DNA of 15,556 nucleotides, from contig JAJWXI010000018.1 of NCBI GenBank assembly GCA_021641225.1, positions 3,500-19,055 on the forward strand, written 5' to 3'. The stretch's first letter is position 1; every line of letters starts with the position of its first letter. The notes below the pieces were generated by a model. The model was not told where the DNA came from. It did not search any database and saw only the letters and a program-made list of their open reading frames with translations. This document shows, in pieces, positions 7,167-14,046 of this stretch. A program made the position numbers and the translations under genes. This stretch comes from Collinsella aerofaciens. Lineage in GTDB: Bacteria > Actinomycetota > Coriobacteriia > Coriobacteriales > Coriobacteriaceae.

Positions 7167-8633
7167 ATGCGTATCTACAACAGCGCTACCCATAAAAAGG
7201 AAGAGTTCCAGCCCATCGAGTCCGGCAAGGTCCGCATGTACGTGTGCGGCCCCACGGTCTACGACAACATCCACATTGGCAACGCCCGCACGTTCATCAG
7301 CTTCGACGTGATTCGCCGCTGGCTCATCGCGAGCGGCTATGAGGTCACGTTTGCCCAGAACCTCACCGACGTCGATGACAAGATCATCAAGCGCGCCAAC
7401 GAGCAGGGCCGCACTGCCGCCGAGGTCGCGACGGAGTTCTCCGACAAGTTCATTGGCGTCATGCGTGCCGCCAACGTGCTCGATCCCGATGTGCGCCCCC
7501 GCGCCACCAAGGAGATCGGCCCCATGATCGCCATGATCAAGACGCTCATCGAGCAGGGCCATGCCTATGCTGCCGATAACGGCGACGTGTACTTTGCCGT
7601 GCGCAGCGATTCCAATTACGGTCAGGTCTCGGGCCGCAACATCGACGACCTGATGGTGGGCGCGCGCATCGAGGAGAACGAGGACAAGAACGACCCGCTC
7701 GACTTTGCCCTGTGGAAGGCCGCCAAGCCCGGCGAGCCCAGCTGGCCGAGCCCCTGGGGCGAGGGCCGTCCCGGTTGGCACACCGAGTGCGCCGCCATGG
7801 TGCATCGCTACCTGGGCACTCCGATCGACATCCACGGCGGCGGCTCCGACCTTGCCTTCCCGCATCACGAGAACGAGTGCGCCCAGGCCACCTGCGCCTG
7901 GCACCAGGGCTTCTCCAACACCTGGATGCACACGGGCATGCTGCTGGTCGACGGCGAGAAGATGTCCAAGTCGCTCGGCAACTTCTTTACGCTGGCCGAG
8001 GTGCTCGAACAGCACTCCGCCGCCGCGCTGCGCCTGCTGATGCTGCAGACGAGTTATCGCTCGCCGCTCGATTTTTCCTGGGAGCGCCTGGAGGGTGCCG
8101 AGAACTCGCTCACGCGTATCGCCGGTACGGTCGAGAACCTGCGCTGGGCTGCGAACCATGCGACTGCCGATGCCGACGAGGCTGCTGCCGAAGCCTTTGC
8201 CGCCAAGGCCGCCGAGACCCGTGCCACCTTTAAGGAGTGCATGGACGACGACTTTAACACCGCCGGCGCCATGGGTGCCGTCTTTGGCTTTGTGACCGAG
8301 TGCAACCAGTACTTGGAGCAGGCGGGCGACGCTGCCGACAAGGCCGCAGCCCTTGCCGCCGCCGATACGCTGGTCGAGCTGCTCGACACGTTTGGCGTCG
8401 AGCTTCCCGAGCCCAAGGTCGAGCTGCCGCTGGGCCTGCTGGGTGTCGCCGCCGGTCTGGTTGCCTATACGGGCGACGATGTGGACGAGGCCGCTGCCAA
8501 GATTCTCGAGGCCCGCGCCGAGGCCCGTGCCGCCAAGAACTGGGATCTGGCCGATGCCATCCGCGACCAGCTCAAGGACCTGGGCTTGACCATCGAGGAT
8601 ACGGCCGCGGGCACTCGTATCAAGACCATTTAA
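7167..8633 (+). CDS. cysS: Cysteinyl-tRNA synthetase
   Basis: This 488-residue class I synthetase attaches cysteine to tRNA-Cys. The catalytic motifs are HIGN (36-39) and KMSKS (265-269). The zinc site that discriminates cysteine is present: C27 in YVCGPT, C208 in WHTECAAM, and the HHENE cluster (233-237). The C-terminal DALR-type helical region and a tail with WDLADAIRDQL complete it. AAGGAG sits 6 bases before the ATG and only three bases separate it from ispF. It ends the disA-ispD-ispF-cysS run; a hairpin element and terminator separate it from rlmB. Confidence 0.97.
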   Translation: MRIYNSATHKKEEFQPIESGKVRMYVCGPTVYDNIHIGNARTFISFDVIRRWLIASGYEVTFAQNLTDVDDKIIKRANEQGRTAAEVATEFSDKFIGVMRAANVLDPDVRPRATKEIGPMIAMIKTLIEQGHAYAADNGDVYFAVRSDSNYGQVSGRNIDDLMVGARIEENEDKNDPLDFALWKAAKPGEPSWPSPWGEGRPGWHTECAAMVHRYLGTPIDIHGGGSDLAFPHHENECAQATCAWHQGFSNTWMHTGMLLVDGEKMSKSLGNFFTLAEVLEQHSAAALRLLMLQTSYRSPLDFSWERLEGAENSLTRIAGTVENLRWAANHATADADEAAAEAFAAKAAETRATFKECMDDDFNTAGAMGAVFGFVTECNQYLEQAGDAADKAAALAAADTLVELLDTFGVELPEPKVELPLGLLGVAAGLVAYTGDDVDEAAAKILEARAEARAAKNWDLADAIRDQLKDLGLTIEDTAAGTRIKTI

Positions 8634-8639
8634 TCCCCG

Positions 8640-8741
8640 CGGGTTTCCCAAGCACCCGACCTTGCCGTTCAAACCGTCGCTCGCGTACCCAAGTACGCGT
8701 CGCTCCTCTTTCACGGCAATCTCGGGCACTTGGAAAACCCG
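8640..8741. repeat. Large imperfect inverted repeat with inner hairpin between cysS and rlmB
   Basis: The arms 8640-8673 and 8708-8741 pair over most of their length: CGGGTTT with AAACCCG at the base, then CCAAG/CTTGG, CCCGA/TCGGG and TTGCCGT/ACGGCAA, with a few paired mismatches in between. The top carries an inner hairpin GCGTAC-CCAA-GTACGC (8683-8698). It is non-coding and would fold as one long RNA stem in a cysS read-through transcript. It resembles a dispersed intergenic repeat, but copies elsewhere cannot be checked here. Confidence 0.7.
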
Positions 8742-8744
8742 TAC

Positions 8745-8785
8745 CGACCGCCCGAATTAATGTCAACGGGCGGTCGTTTCTTTTG
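8745..8785 (+). terminator. Rho-independent terminator after cysS
   Basis: A perfect 10-bp stem CGACCGCCCG/CGGGCGGTCG (8745-8754 with 8767-8776) with a 12-base loop is followed by the T-rich run TTTCTTTTG. It closes the disA-cysS unit, so rlmB probably has its own promoter in or near this gap. Confidence 0.85.
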
Positions 8786-8820
8786 TTTCATTTGATTAGT
8801 GTTTAAAAGGAGACCGTCCT

Positions 8821-9735
8821 ATGGCCGACAACCGCAAGCGTGCTCCGCGTGGTGGCAAGCAGGCCGCCTCTGGCTCGCGTCCGATTCGTCGTAACGACCG
8901 TGCCGCTGCCCCTAAGGGGCAGCGCGAGCGCACCCAGACTGCACGTCCGCAGCGCGAGCGTGGCCGCGATAGCGTGCAGACTCCCAAGGGCGAGTTTATC
9001 GAGGGCCGCCGTGCCGCTGCCGAGGCCCTGCGTACTGGCTTCCCCATCAAGTGCGCACTGATTGCCGAGGGCGGGGAGCGCGATGCCGCTCTGTCGCGTC
9101 TGGTCGATGACCTCAACGCTGCGGGCGTCCGCATTAAGTGTGTGCCGCGCGCCCAGCTCGATGCGCTGTCGAGCCATGGCGCTCACCAGGGCATTGCGCT
9201 CGAGGTGGGCAACTTCCCCTATGCGGACGTTGCCGATATCCTCGATCGCGCGGGCGACGGCCCGGCGCTCGTTGTCGTACTCGATCACGTAACCGACGAC
9301 GGTAACTTTGGTGCCATTGTGCGTTCTGCCGAGGTTGTGGGGGCTGCCGGTGTCATCATCGCCAACAAGCGCGCTGCTGGCGTGACCGTGGGCAGCTACA
9401 AGACTTCCGCCGGTGCTGTCATGCACCTGCCCATCGCTCAGGTTCCCAACATTGCCCGCGCGCTCGACGACCTTAAGGCCGCCGGCTTTTGGGTGGGCGG
9501 CGCTTCCGAGCATGCCGAGGGCAGCTGCTGGGGTGCTCCCTTCGAGGGTCGCGTGGCGCTCGTCATGGGTTCTGAGGGCGACGGCATTTCGCGCCTGGTG
9601 CTCGAGAAATGTGACTTTTTGACCAAACTTCCCCAGCGTGGCATGACCGAGAGTCTCAATGTGGCCCAGGCCACCACGGCGCTGTGCTTTGAGTGGCTGC
9701 GCCGCAACGCCGGCGAGCTCATGGGGGAGGAGTAG
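8821..9735 (+). CDS. rlmB: TrmH/SpoU-family 23S rRNA ribose 2'-O-methyltransferase (RlmB type)
   Basis: The 304-residue protein begins with ~55 basic, probably disordered residues. The SpoU substrate-binding domain follows at ~58-130. The SPOUT methylase domain at ~148-295 contains the three classical motifs: motif 1 LDHVTDDGNFGAIVRSAE (N162, R168), motif 2 VMGSEGDGISRL (248-259) and motif 3 SLNVAQA (278-284). RlmB of E. coli methylates G2251 of 23S rRNA using SAM; the exact target of this protein is inferred from family and neighbourhood. AAAAGGAG precedes the ATG by 8 bases. It is followed after three bases by the NYN ribonuclease, as in Bacillus yacO-yacP. The basic N-terminal tail is longer than in E. 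coli RlmB. Confidence 0.9.
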   Translation: MADNRKRAPRGGKQAASGSRPIRRNDRAAAPKGQRERTQTARPQRERGRDSVQTPKGEFIEGRRAAAEALRTGFPIKCALIAEGGERDAALSRLVDDLNAAGVRIKCVPRAQLDALSSHGAHQGIALEVGNFPYADVADILDRAGDGPALVVVLDHVTDDGNFGAIVRSAEVVGAAGVIIANKRAAGVTVGSYKTSAGAVMHLPIAQVPNIARALDDLKAAGFWVGGASEHAEGSCWGAPFEGRVALVMGSEGDGISRLVLEKCDFLTKLPQRGMTESLNVAQATTALCFEWLRRNAGELMGEE

Positions 9736-9738
9736 CGC

Positions 9739-10416
9739 ATGTCCAAGAAAAACCGCGCCAAGTCCAAGGCCAAGCGCTTTGGCGAGGGCTCGGCCAAGCC
9801 GATCGTTTCGGCCGCGACCTATGGCGTGGGCGGCAATGCGTTTGCGCAGGCCATCGCCGATCCGGTTTCGACGGTGCATTCCAATAAGCCCGAGCTGCTG
9901 GTGGTCGACGGCTACAACGTGATCCACTGCACGCCGCGCTATGAAAAGCTCGTGTACGACCATTCCGATGATCCGTATTCCAGCGACGTCCACGACATGG
10001 CGCGCACCGCGCTCATCAACGATGTTGCGGCGTTTGCCCAGGGACGCTACGAGGCCGTAATCGTCTTTGACGGTGCAGGCAACATCTCCAGCGAGCGCCC
10101 CAACCTGCCGGCCCGCGGCGTGCGCATCGAGTTCTCGCCGACGGGCGTTTCCGCAGACACCGTGGTGCAGAAACTCTGCATCGAAGCGCGCGAGGAAGGC
10201 CGTGCGTGCTCCGTGGTGTCGAGCGATGGCACCATTCAGGCCGTCGTCATGGGCAAGGGCGTTACGCGCATTTCGAGCCGCATGCTGGTGGACGAACTCA
10301 AGCAGATCGACAACGATGTGCACGAGGCCGAGGAAGCGCCCCAGATCAAGATGACTCTGGGCAGCCGCCTAAGCCCCGAGGCACTGGCAAAACTCAAAGC
10401 CCTGCGCGGCCGTTAG
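9739..10416 (+). CDS. yacP: NYN-domain (YacP/Rae1-type) ribonuclease
   Basis: The protein has 225 residues. After a ~50-residue basic N-terminal extension, the NYN (PIN-like) fold shows the acidic active-site residues D57 (VVDGYNVIH), D111 (IVFDGAGN), D140 (VSADTVVQ) and D163 (SSDGTIQ). Bacillus YacP, renamed Rae1, is an endoribonuclease that cuts mRNA in the ribosomal A site. The same role is likely, and the rlmB-yacP adjacency supports it. The start follows the rlmB stop by three bases with a strong GGGGGAGGAG upstream, so the two genes are coupled. The N-terminal extension is absent from the Bacillus protein as I know it; its function is unknown. Confidence 0.85.
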   Translation: MSKKNRAKSKAKRFGEGSAKPIVSAATYGVGGNAFAQAIADPVSTVHSNKPELLVVDGYNVIHCTPRYEKLVYDHSDDPYSSDVHDMARTALINDVAAFAQGRYEAVIVFDGAGNISSERPNLPARGVRIEFSPTGVSADTVVQKLCIEAREEGRACSVVSSDGTIQAVVMGKGVTRISSRMLVDELKQIDNDVHEAEEAPQIKMTLGSRLSPEALAKLKALRGR

Positions 10417-10464
10417 GGGAGTGGCCGTTACTGTGGCGTAAATGCATAACGGTATGCAGTCCTG

Positions 10465-10493
10465 TTGCGCCCCGTCCGCAATTCCTTTATTCT
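10465..10493 (+). promoter_or_regulatory. Promoter of tRNA-Thr
   Basis: TTGCGC (10465-10470) and TATTCT (10488-10493) are separated by exactly 17 bases, ~30 bases before the mature tRNA. Position, spacing and hexamers fit a housekeeping sigma promoter. Confidence 0.7.
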
Positions 10494-10523
10494 TAACAGG
10501 CTTCGCGCGAAAGCGCCAAGTGT

Positions 10524-10598
10524 GCCAGTGTGGCGCAACGGTAGCGCAACTGATTTGTAATCAGTGGGTTGCAGGTTCGATTCCTGTCACTGGCTCCA
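10524..10598 (+). tRNA. tRNA-Thr(UGT): tRNA-Thr, anticodon TGT
   Basis: The cloverleaf is complete: acceptor GCCAGTG/CACTGGC, D stem GCGC/GCGC, anticodon stem ACTGA/TCAGT with loop TTTGTAA (anticodon TGT at 10556-10558), and T arm GCAGG-TTCGATT-CCTGT. The discriminator T is followed by an encoded CCA (10596-10598). It reads ACA and, by wobble, other Thr codons. Confidence 0.97.
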
Positions 10599-10607
10599 TG
10601 AGAGTTT

Positions 10608-10645
10608 CGGGCTCTGTTCCCTCGTGGGACAGGACCCGTTTCTTA
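10608..10645 (+). terminator. Terminator after tRNA-Thr
   Basis: A 13-bp stem (10608-10620 with 10626-10638) with one mismatch, two G-T pairs and a 5-base loop is followed by TTTCTTATT. It starts ten bases after the tRNA CCA end. Confidence 0.75.
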
Positions 10646-10687
10646 TTAGGTTGAGTCTCGGGTGGGGAGATTGTTTGGTGCTCTAGT

Positions 10688-10894
10688 TTTGCCTCAATCT
10701 GTAACACCAGGGCCGACATTTGGCATCTAACTGTTACAGATTGAGACAAAAGCCAGGAGGTGCTGGGCGACCTGGATTGAGCGTGGATTTCTGGACGGAC
10801 GAGGGAGGAAAATCTCCCGCATGAGCAACGAGCGTGGATAATCTCACACATTGGGCTTCATGACTGTCCAAAAGTGGGAAATTATCCACGCTCG
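10688..10894. repeat. Composite inverted-repeat element, left copy
   Basis: This non-coding stretch contains, in order, a reverse arm TTTGCCTCAATCTGTAACAC (10688-10707) and a forward arm CTGTTACAGATTGAGACAAA (10731-10750), which are near reverse complements. A linker containing CCAGGAGGTGCTGGGC follows, then two forward units starting GAGCGTGGAT and a reverse unit ending ATTATCCACGCTCG (10868-10894). Bases 10730-10894 align without gaps to 15136-15300, with about 25 differences in 165 by hand count. The differences cluster in the loops. The gap between tRNA-Thr and the PTS gene otherwise shows no gene. Confidence 0.85.
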
Positions 10895-10932
10895 TGCGTT
10901 CGGAAATCCTTGCACGATGATTCCATGAGGAT

Positions 10933-11009
10933 GACCTCCCGATTTCCGAGCGAAATCGGGAGGTCGCTTGTGTCTTGCGAATTCGAACGGAGGGATCGAA
11001 TTCGCAAGA
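10933..11009. repeat. Two adjacent perfect palindromic hairpins downstream of the PTS gene
   Basis: Hairpin 1 pairs 10933-10945 with 10953-10965 (13 bp, GACCTCCCGATTT arm, 7-base loop). Hairpin 2 pairs 10973-10986 with 10996-11009 (14 bp, TCTTGCGAATTCGA arm, 9-base loop). Both stems are perfect. Neither has a T run on either strand, so they are not canonical terminators, although they could protect the 3' end of the PTS mRNA, which runs toward them. Confidence 0.75.
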
Positions 11010-11066
11010 GATTTCTCTGGGTCTTGCTAGTGGATAACCAAGGGCCTTCAGTGCGAGCAGCAGGAT

Positions 11067-12467
11067 TTACTCAATATAGCTGGGGTTCTTCTTGATAATC
11101 ACGCGTGCGGCGATAAACGAGACGACGATGGCAATGACGGCGACAACGCATGCCAGCACGAAGTTGCCCATGGATCCGTCAGGAGCGATAAAGATGAGTG
11201 CCGAAAGAAGACCGGGGCATGCTCCTGCGACATACTCCTTCAGGACAAAGATGCCTGCAGGGAGTCCCGCGCAGAGCGCGCCGATTGCCGTACCGACAAG
11301 AAGACGGGGACGTTCGATGAGGCAGCCGTAGAACGCGGGCTCAGTTACGCCACAGAGCGCGGTGACGGCAACCGTGGTGACCATGCCCCTCTTCTCTTTG
11401 TTCCCCTTAATGGCGGTTGCCAAGGCGAGGCTTGTGCCGCCGATGCAGAGGTTCGAGATGAATCCAAAGATGATGGGTGCCCAGCCGAGCTGCGCCAGGC
11501 TCGTAACTTCGATTGCGATATAGGCCTTATCAAGTCCGAGCATAACGAAATAGGGGTTAAGAGCTGCAAGAATCGGGGTGGCGATAAATGCCACGTTATC
11601 CATGAGCCACGTGACGGCATCGCTCAGCGCATAACCCATCATGCTGCCGGCGGGGCCAAGGATGATCAGCTCAACAGGCACGACGATGACCATGGTGAGC
11701 AGGGGCTTCAGGAACAGTTTGGTAACGTCGGGAATGATCTTCTGAAGGCCGCGATCGACAAAGTACATGAACACGACGCCCAGCACGATGGGTACTACCG
11801 TGCTTGAGTAGTCATTTGTCGGAATGGGGATACCAAGAAAGTCGAGGCCCTCGGCGCCGCTAATGGACGAGCTGATCATGATTGCGCCCAGCAATGCGCC
11901 CATGATGGGCTGCATCTTCATGACGGCGGCGAGCTGATAGCCAAGATAAACGGGCAGGAAGCTAAATGAAGCGCTGAAGATCGCCAGCAGAACCTGGGCG
12001 GTTCCGCTATCGGTGCTCAGTCCGCAATAATTGACCAGGAGATTCTTAATTGAAAGAATAAGTCCGCCAACGATGAGCGCCGGAACAATGGGCATGAATA
12101 CCTGTGCGGAGATGTTTCCGAATTTTTCAATCAAGCCCATAGCGGTGTTACCGCTTTTGATACTCTCTGCAAGGTCTTTAGCGGTTTGGGCGTCGTCGGC
12201 GACCGTGCCGCCGCCAACATCGATTCCCGTGAAGTCGAGGAAGTCGTTGTAAGCCTCGGTGACGTTGGGACCGATGATTACCTGGAGCTGTCCTCCGCTG
12301 ACCACTGCCCCGAGTGCCTGGTCGGCCGATTTGGCAAGCTGGAGGTCGATAATCGAGGTGTCTCGTGCGTCGATGCGAAGGCGCGTCGCACAATGAGTTA
12401 CCGCTGTAATGTTCTCTTTGCCACCAACGGCCTTTAGGACTGTTTCGGACATTGCCTGGTATTTCAT
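11067..12467 (-). CDS. PTS beta-glucoside-type transporter subunit EIIBC
   Basis: The 466-residue membrane protein imports and phosphorylates a sugar at the expense of PEP. The EIIB domain occupies ~1-80, with the phosphorylated cysteine at C26 in THCATRLR. The EIIC domain runs from ~115 to 460 with about ten hydrophobic segments. It contains NISAQVFMPIVPALI, a FLGIPIP loop and the hallmark GVTEPAFYG (373-381, E376). No EIIA domain follows, so a separate EIIA-Glc-like protein must supply phosphate. The loop GLDKAYIAIE (311-320) has Asp where many relatives of the sucrose/trehalose branch have His, as I recall it. AGGAG lies 6 bases upstream of the ATG. It follows the glucosidase gene by 9 bases in one operon. 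The sugar is inferred from that gene. Confidence 0.9.
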   Translation of the reverse strand: MKYQAMSETVLKAVGGKENITAVTHCATRLRIDARDTSIIDLQLAKSADQALGAVVSGGQLQVIIGPNVTEAYNDFLDFTGIDVGGGTVADDAQTAKDLAESIKSGNTAMGLIEKFGNISAQVFMPIVPALIVGGLILSIKNLLVNYCGLSTDSGTAQVLLAIFSASFSFLPVYLGYQLAAVMKMQPIMGALLGAIMISSSISGAEGLDFLGIPIPTNDYSSTVVPIVLGVVFMYFVDRGLQKIIPDVTKLFLKPLLTMVIVVPVELIILGPAGSMMGYALSDAVTWLMDNVAFIATPILAALNPYFVMLGLDKAYIAIEVTSLAQLGWAPIIFGFISNLCIGGTSLALATAIKGNKEKRGMVTTVAVTALCGVTEPAFYGCLIERPRLLVGTAIGALCAGLPAGIFVLKEYVAGACPGLLSALIFIAPDGSMGNFVLACVVAVIAIVVSFIAARVIIKKNPSYIE

Positions 12468-12476
12468 CTCTTTCTC

Positions 12477-13895
12477 CTAACCTTCCTGCTCTTGATACTT
12501 CGATATAAGGTCTCGGTACCAATACCAGCTCTTTTTGGGGGTACGCTCCAGATTGTGCTCAAAGTCGATATGGACAAGTCCGTATCGCTTTTCGTATCCG
12601 TTAATCCAGCTGTACAGATCCATCGTTGACCAGAGGTAGTAGCCTTCAACGCGCGCACCGTCGTGTTTGGCCCTCATCATGTGCTCAATGAACTGCCCCA
12701 AAAGCTCGATACGGTCATCATCGTGGATCATTCCGTCTTCATCTGGTTGCTCGTAGGCGCCATGGCCGTTTTCCGTAATGAAGATACGGGGCGCGCCATA
12801 ACGCTCGTGGATATCCATGATGGTTGAATACATGCAGCTCGGGAGTATTTCGCGGCCCCATTTATTGCGGGGGACATTGTTGTCGCGTGCGCTTTCAAAC
12901 AAGGGTGCTATGCATTTTCCTTCGACCTTTTTGCTCGAACTGCCCTTGTTGTTCGCCGAAACGGCAAGCTCTCCGCCGTGCCAGTCGGTTACATACTCTC
13001 GGCAATAAACGTTGAGACCAATAAAATCGACCTTACCGTCTTTGAATTCTTCTACGTCATTTTGAGATCGATAGAGCGTGACGCCAAGTTTTTCAAGAAC
13101 TTCATCCATTTCTGGCGGCAACTGACCTTGAAGTGCTGGTGCCAGAATCATGCGATTGGCAAAAAAGTCTGCATAACGAAAAACATCTTCGGGGTGCTTG
13201 GTCGCCGGGTCTAGCTCGACAACGCCGCCATCGTGGACGGCGCCAATGCTGCCGTCGTAGCCCATTTGACGATACGCTCGGACTGCGAGTGCGCTTGCGC
13301 GCATTAGGTTGTACTGAAATTGCATGTACGCCTGAACGTCGAGTGATCGATTGGGGGGATAATTGCCCAACATGTTTACGCAATAGCTGTAAAAATGCGG
13401 CTCGTTAACGGTTGCCCAGATTTTGACACGGTCCGCAAAACGTTCAAAACAAATCTTTGCATAGTTGCAGAACCACTCTGCCATGTCGTTATTCAACCAT
13501 CCACCTTTACATGCGAGCGTGTAGGGCAGATCGTAGTGGAACAACGTGACGTTGGGCTCTATACCATTTTCGAGGCAGCAATCAATGACGCGATTGTAAA
13601 AATCGATGCCCGCTTCATTCACTTCACCAATCCCTGTGGGGATGATTCGGCTCCACGAAAGGGAGAAACGATAGGTGTTCTGTCCGCCTTCTTTCATCAG
13701 GCGGATATCTTCTTCGTAGCGATGGTAAAAGTCGCAGGACACATCGCCGTCAACATGGTTGATGTTCTTATTGCTCGTGTGGCTAAAGAAATCCCATTCT
13801 CCAAGGCCTTTGCCGTCTTCGTTCCAGGCTCCCTCACACTGATAAGACGCCGTGGCGGAACCCCACAGAAACGGCATGTTGTTCTCGTTGCCCAT
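12477..13895 (-). CDS. Glycoside hydrolase family 1 6-phospho-beta-glucosidase
   Basis: This GH1 enzyme (472 residues from the chosen start) would cleave 6-phospho-beta-glucosides such as cellobiose-6-phosphate or arbutin-phosphate in the cytosol. The acid/base Glu is in TVNEP (E165) and the nucleophile in ITENG (E375). The 6-phospho-sugar site is present as S-x6-K-x-Y in SWINGYEKRY (S429, K436, Y438). This triad binds the phosphate in 6-phospho-beta-glycosidases such as lactococcal LacG. Non-phospho enzymes have Glu in place of this Ser. The ATG at 13895 was preferred because AAAGGGG lies 5 bases before it. The upstream in-frame ATGs at 13913 and 13910 lack a ribosome site. It is divergent from the RpiR regulator and leads the operon with EIIBC. 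Confidence 0.92.
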   Translation of the reverse strand: MGNENNMPFLWGSATASYQCEGAWNEDGKGLGEWDFFSHTSNKNINHVDGDVSCDFYHRYEEDIRLMKEGGQNTYRFSLSWSRIIPTGIGEVNEAGIDFYNRVIDCCLENGIEPNVTLFHYDLPYTLACKGGWLNNDMAEWFCNYAKICFERFADRVKIWATVNEPHFYSYCVNMLGNYPPNRSLDVQAYMQFQYNLMRASALAVRAYRQMGYDGSIGAVHDGGVVELDPATKHPEDVFRYADFFANRMILAPALQGQLPPEMDEVLEKLGVTLYRSQNDVEEFKDGKVDFIGLNVYCREYVTDWHGGELAVSANNKGSSSKKVEGKCIAPLFESARDNNVPRNKWGREILPSCMYSTIMDIHERYGAPRIFITENGHGAYEQPDEDGMIHDDDRIELLGQFIEHMMRAKHDGARVEGYYLWSTMDLYSWINGYEKRYGLVHIDFEHNLERTPKKSWYWYRDLISKYQEQEG

Positions 13896-13962
13896 GAATC
13901 CCCTTTCCATCATTCAACGCGGTGGATACGTGCGGTGGATTTACGATTAAGATGACGTCAAC

Positions 13963-14015
13963 TGATTTGAATCATAGGAAAACGACCGAAGCTGATTGAT
14001 TCAATAAATGAATCA
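13963..14015. promoter_or_regulatory. Palindromic operator candidates between the glucosidase and regulator genes
   Basis: Two inverted repeats share the half-site TGATT(C): TGATTTGAATCA (13963-13974, arms TGATT/AATCA) and TGATTCAATAAATGAATCA (13997-14015, perfect 7-bp arms, 5-base centre). They lie in the only shared regulatory gap of the divergent genes, where an RpiR-type regulator usually binds. Binding by this regulator is inferred. Confidence 0.65.
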
Positions 14016-14046
14016 TGATTTCGAGGAGAGCGGAAAGAGGGAACAC

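Noticed and set aside
7140..8729. Very long minus-strand open frame (529 codons) opposite cysS
   Set aside because: It is antisense to a fully supported synthetase gene, has a low-complexity Gly/Val/Leu-rich product and arises from the third-position G+C bias of cysS.
8803..10323. Long minus-strand open frame (506 codons) opposite rlmB and yacP
   Set aside because: It spans two well-supported plus-strand genes and the gap between them, has no family motifs, and is explained by codon bias.
10425..10458. Terminator directly after yacP
   Set aside because: Short inverted repeats (CCGTTA/TAACGG and TGCATA/TATGCA) are present but overlap one another and no T run follows.
10571..10598. tRNA-Thr 3' end as an integration (att) site
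   Set aside because: No second copy of the tRNA 3' end was seen to the right, and there is no integrase gene in the window.
14008..14046. ATG at 14008 as start of the RpiR regulator
   Set aside because: It has no ribosome site and lies within a perfect palindrome; the GTG at 14047 has a good ribosome site.
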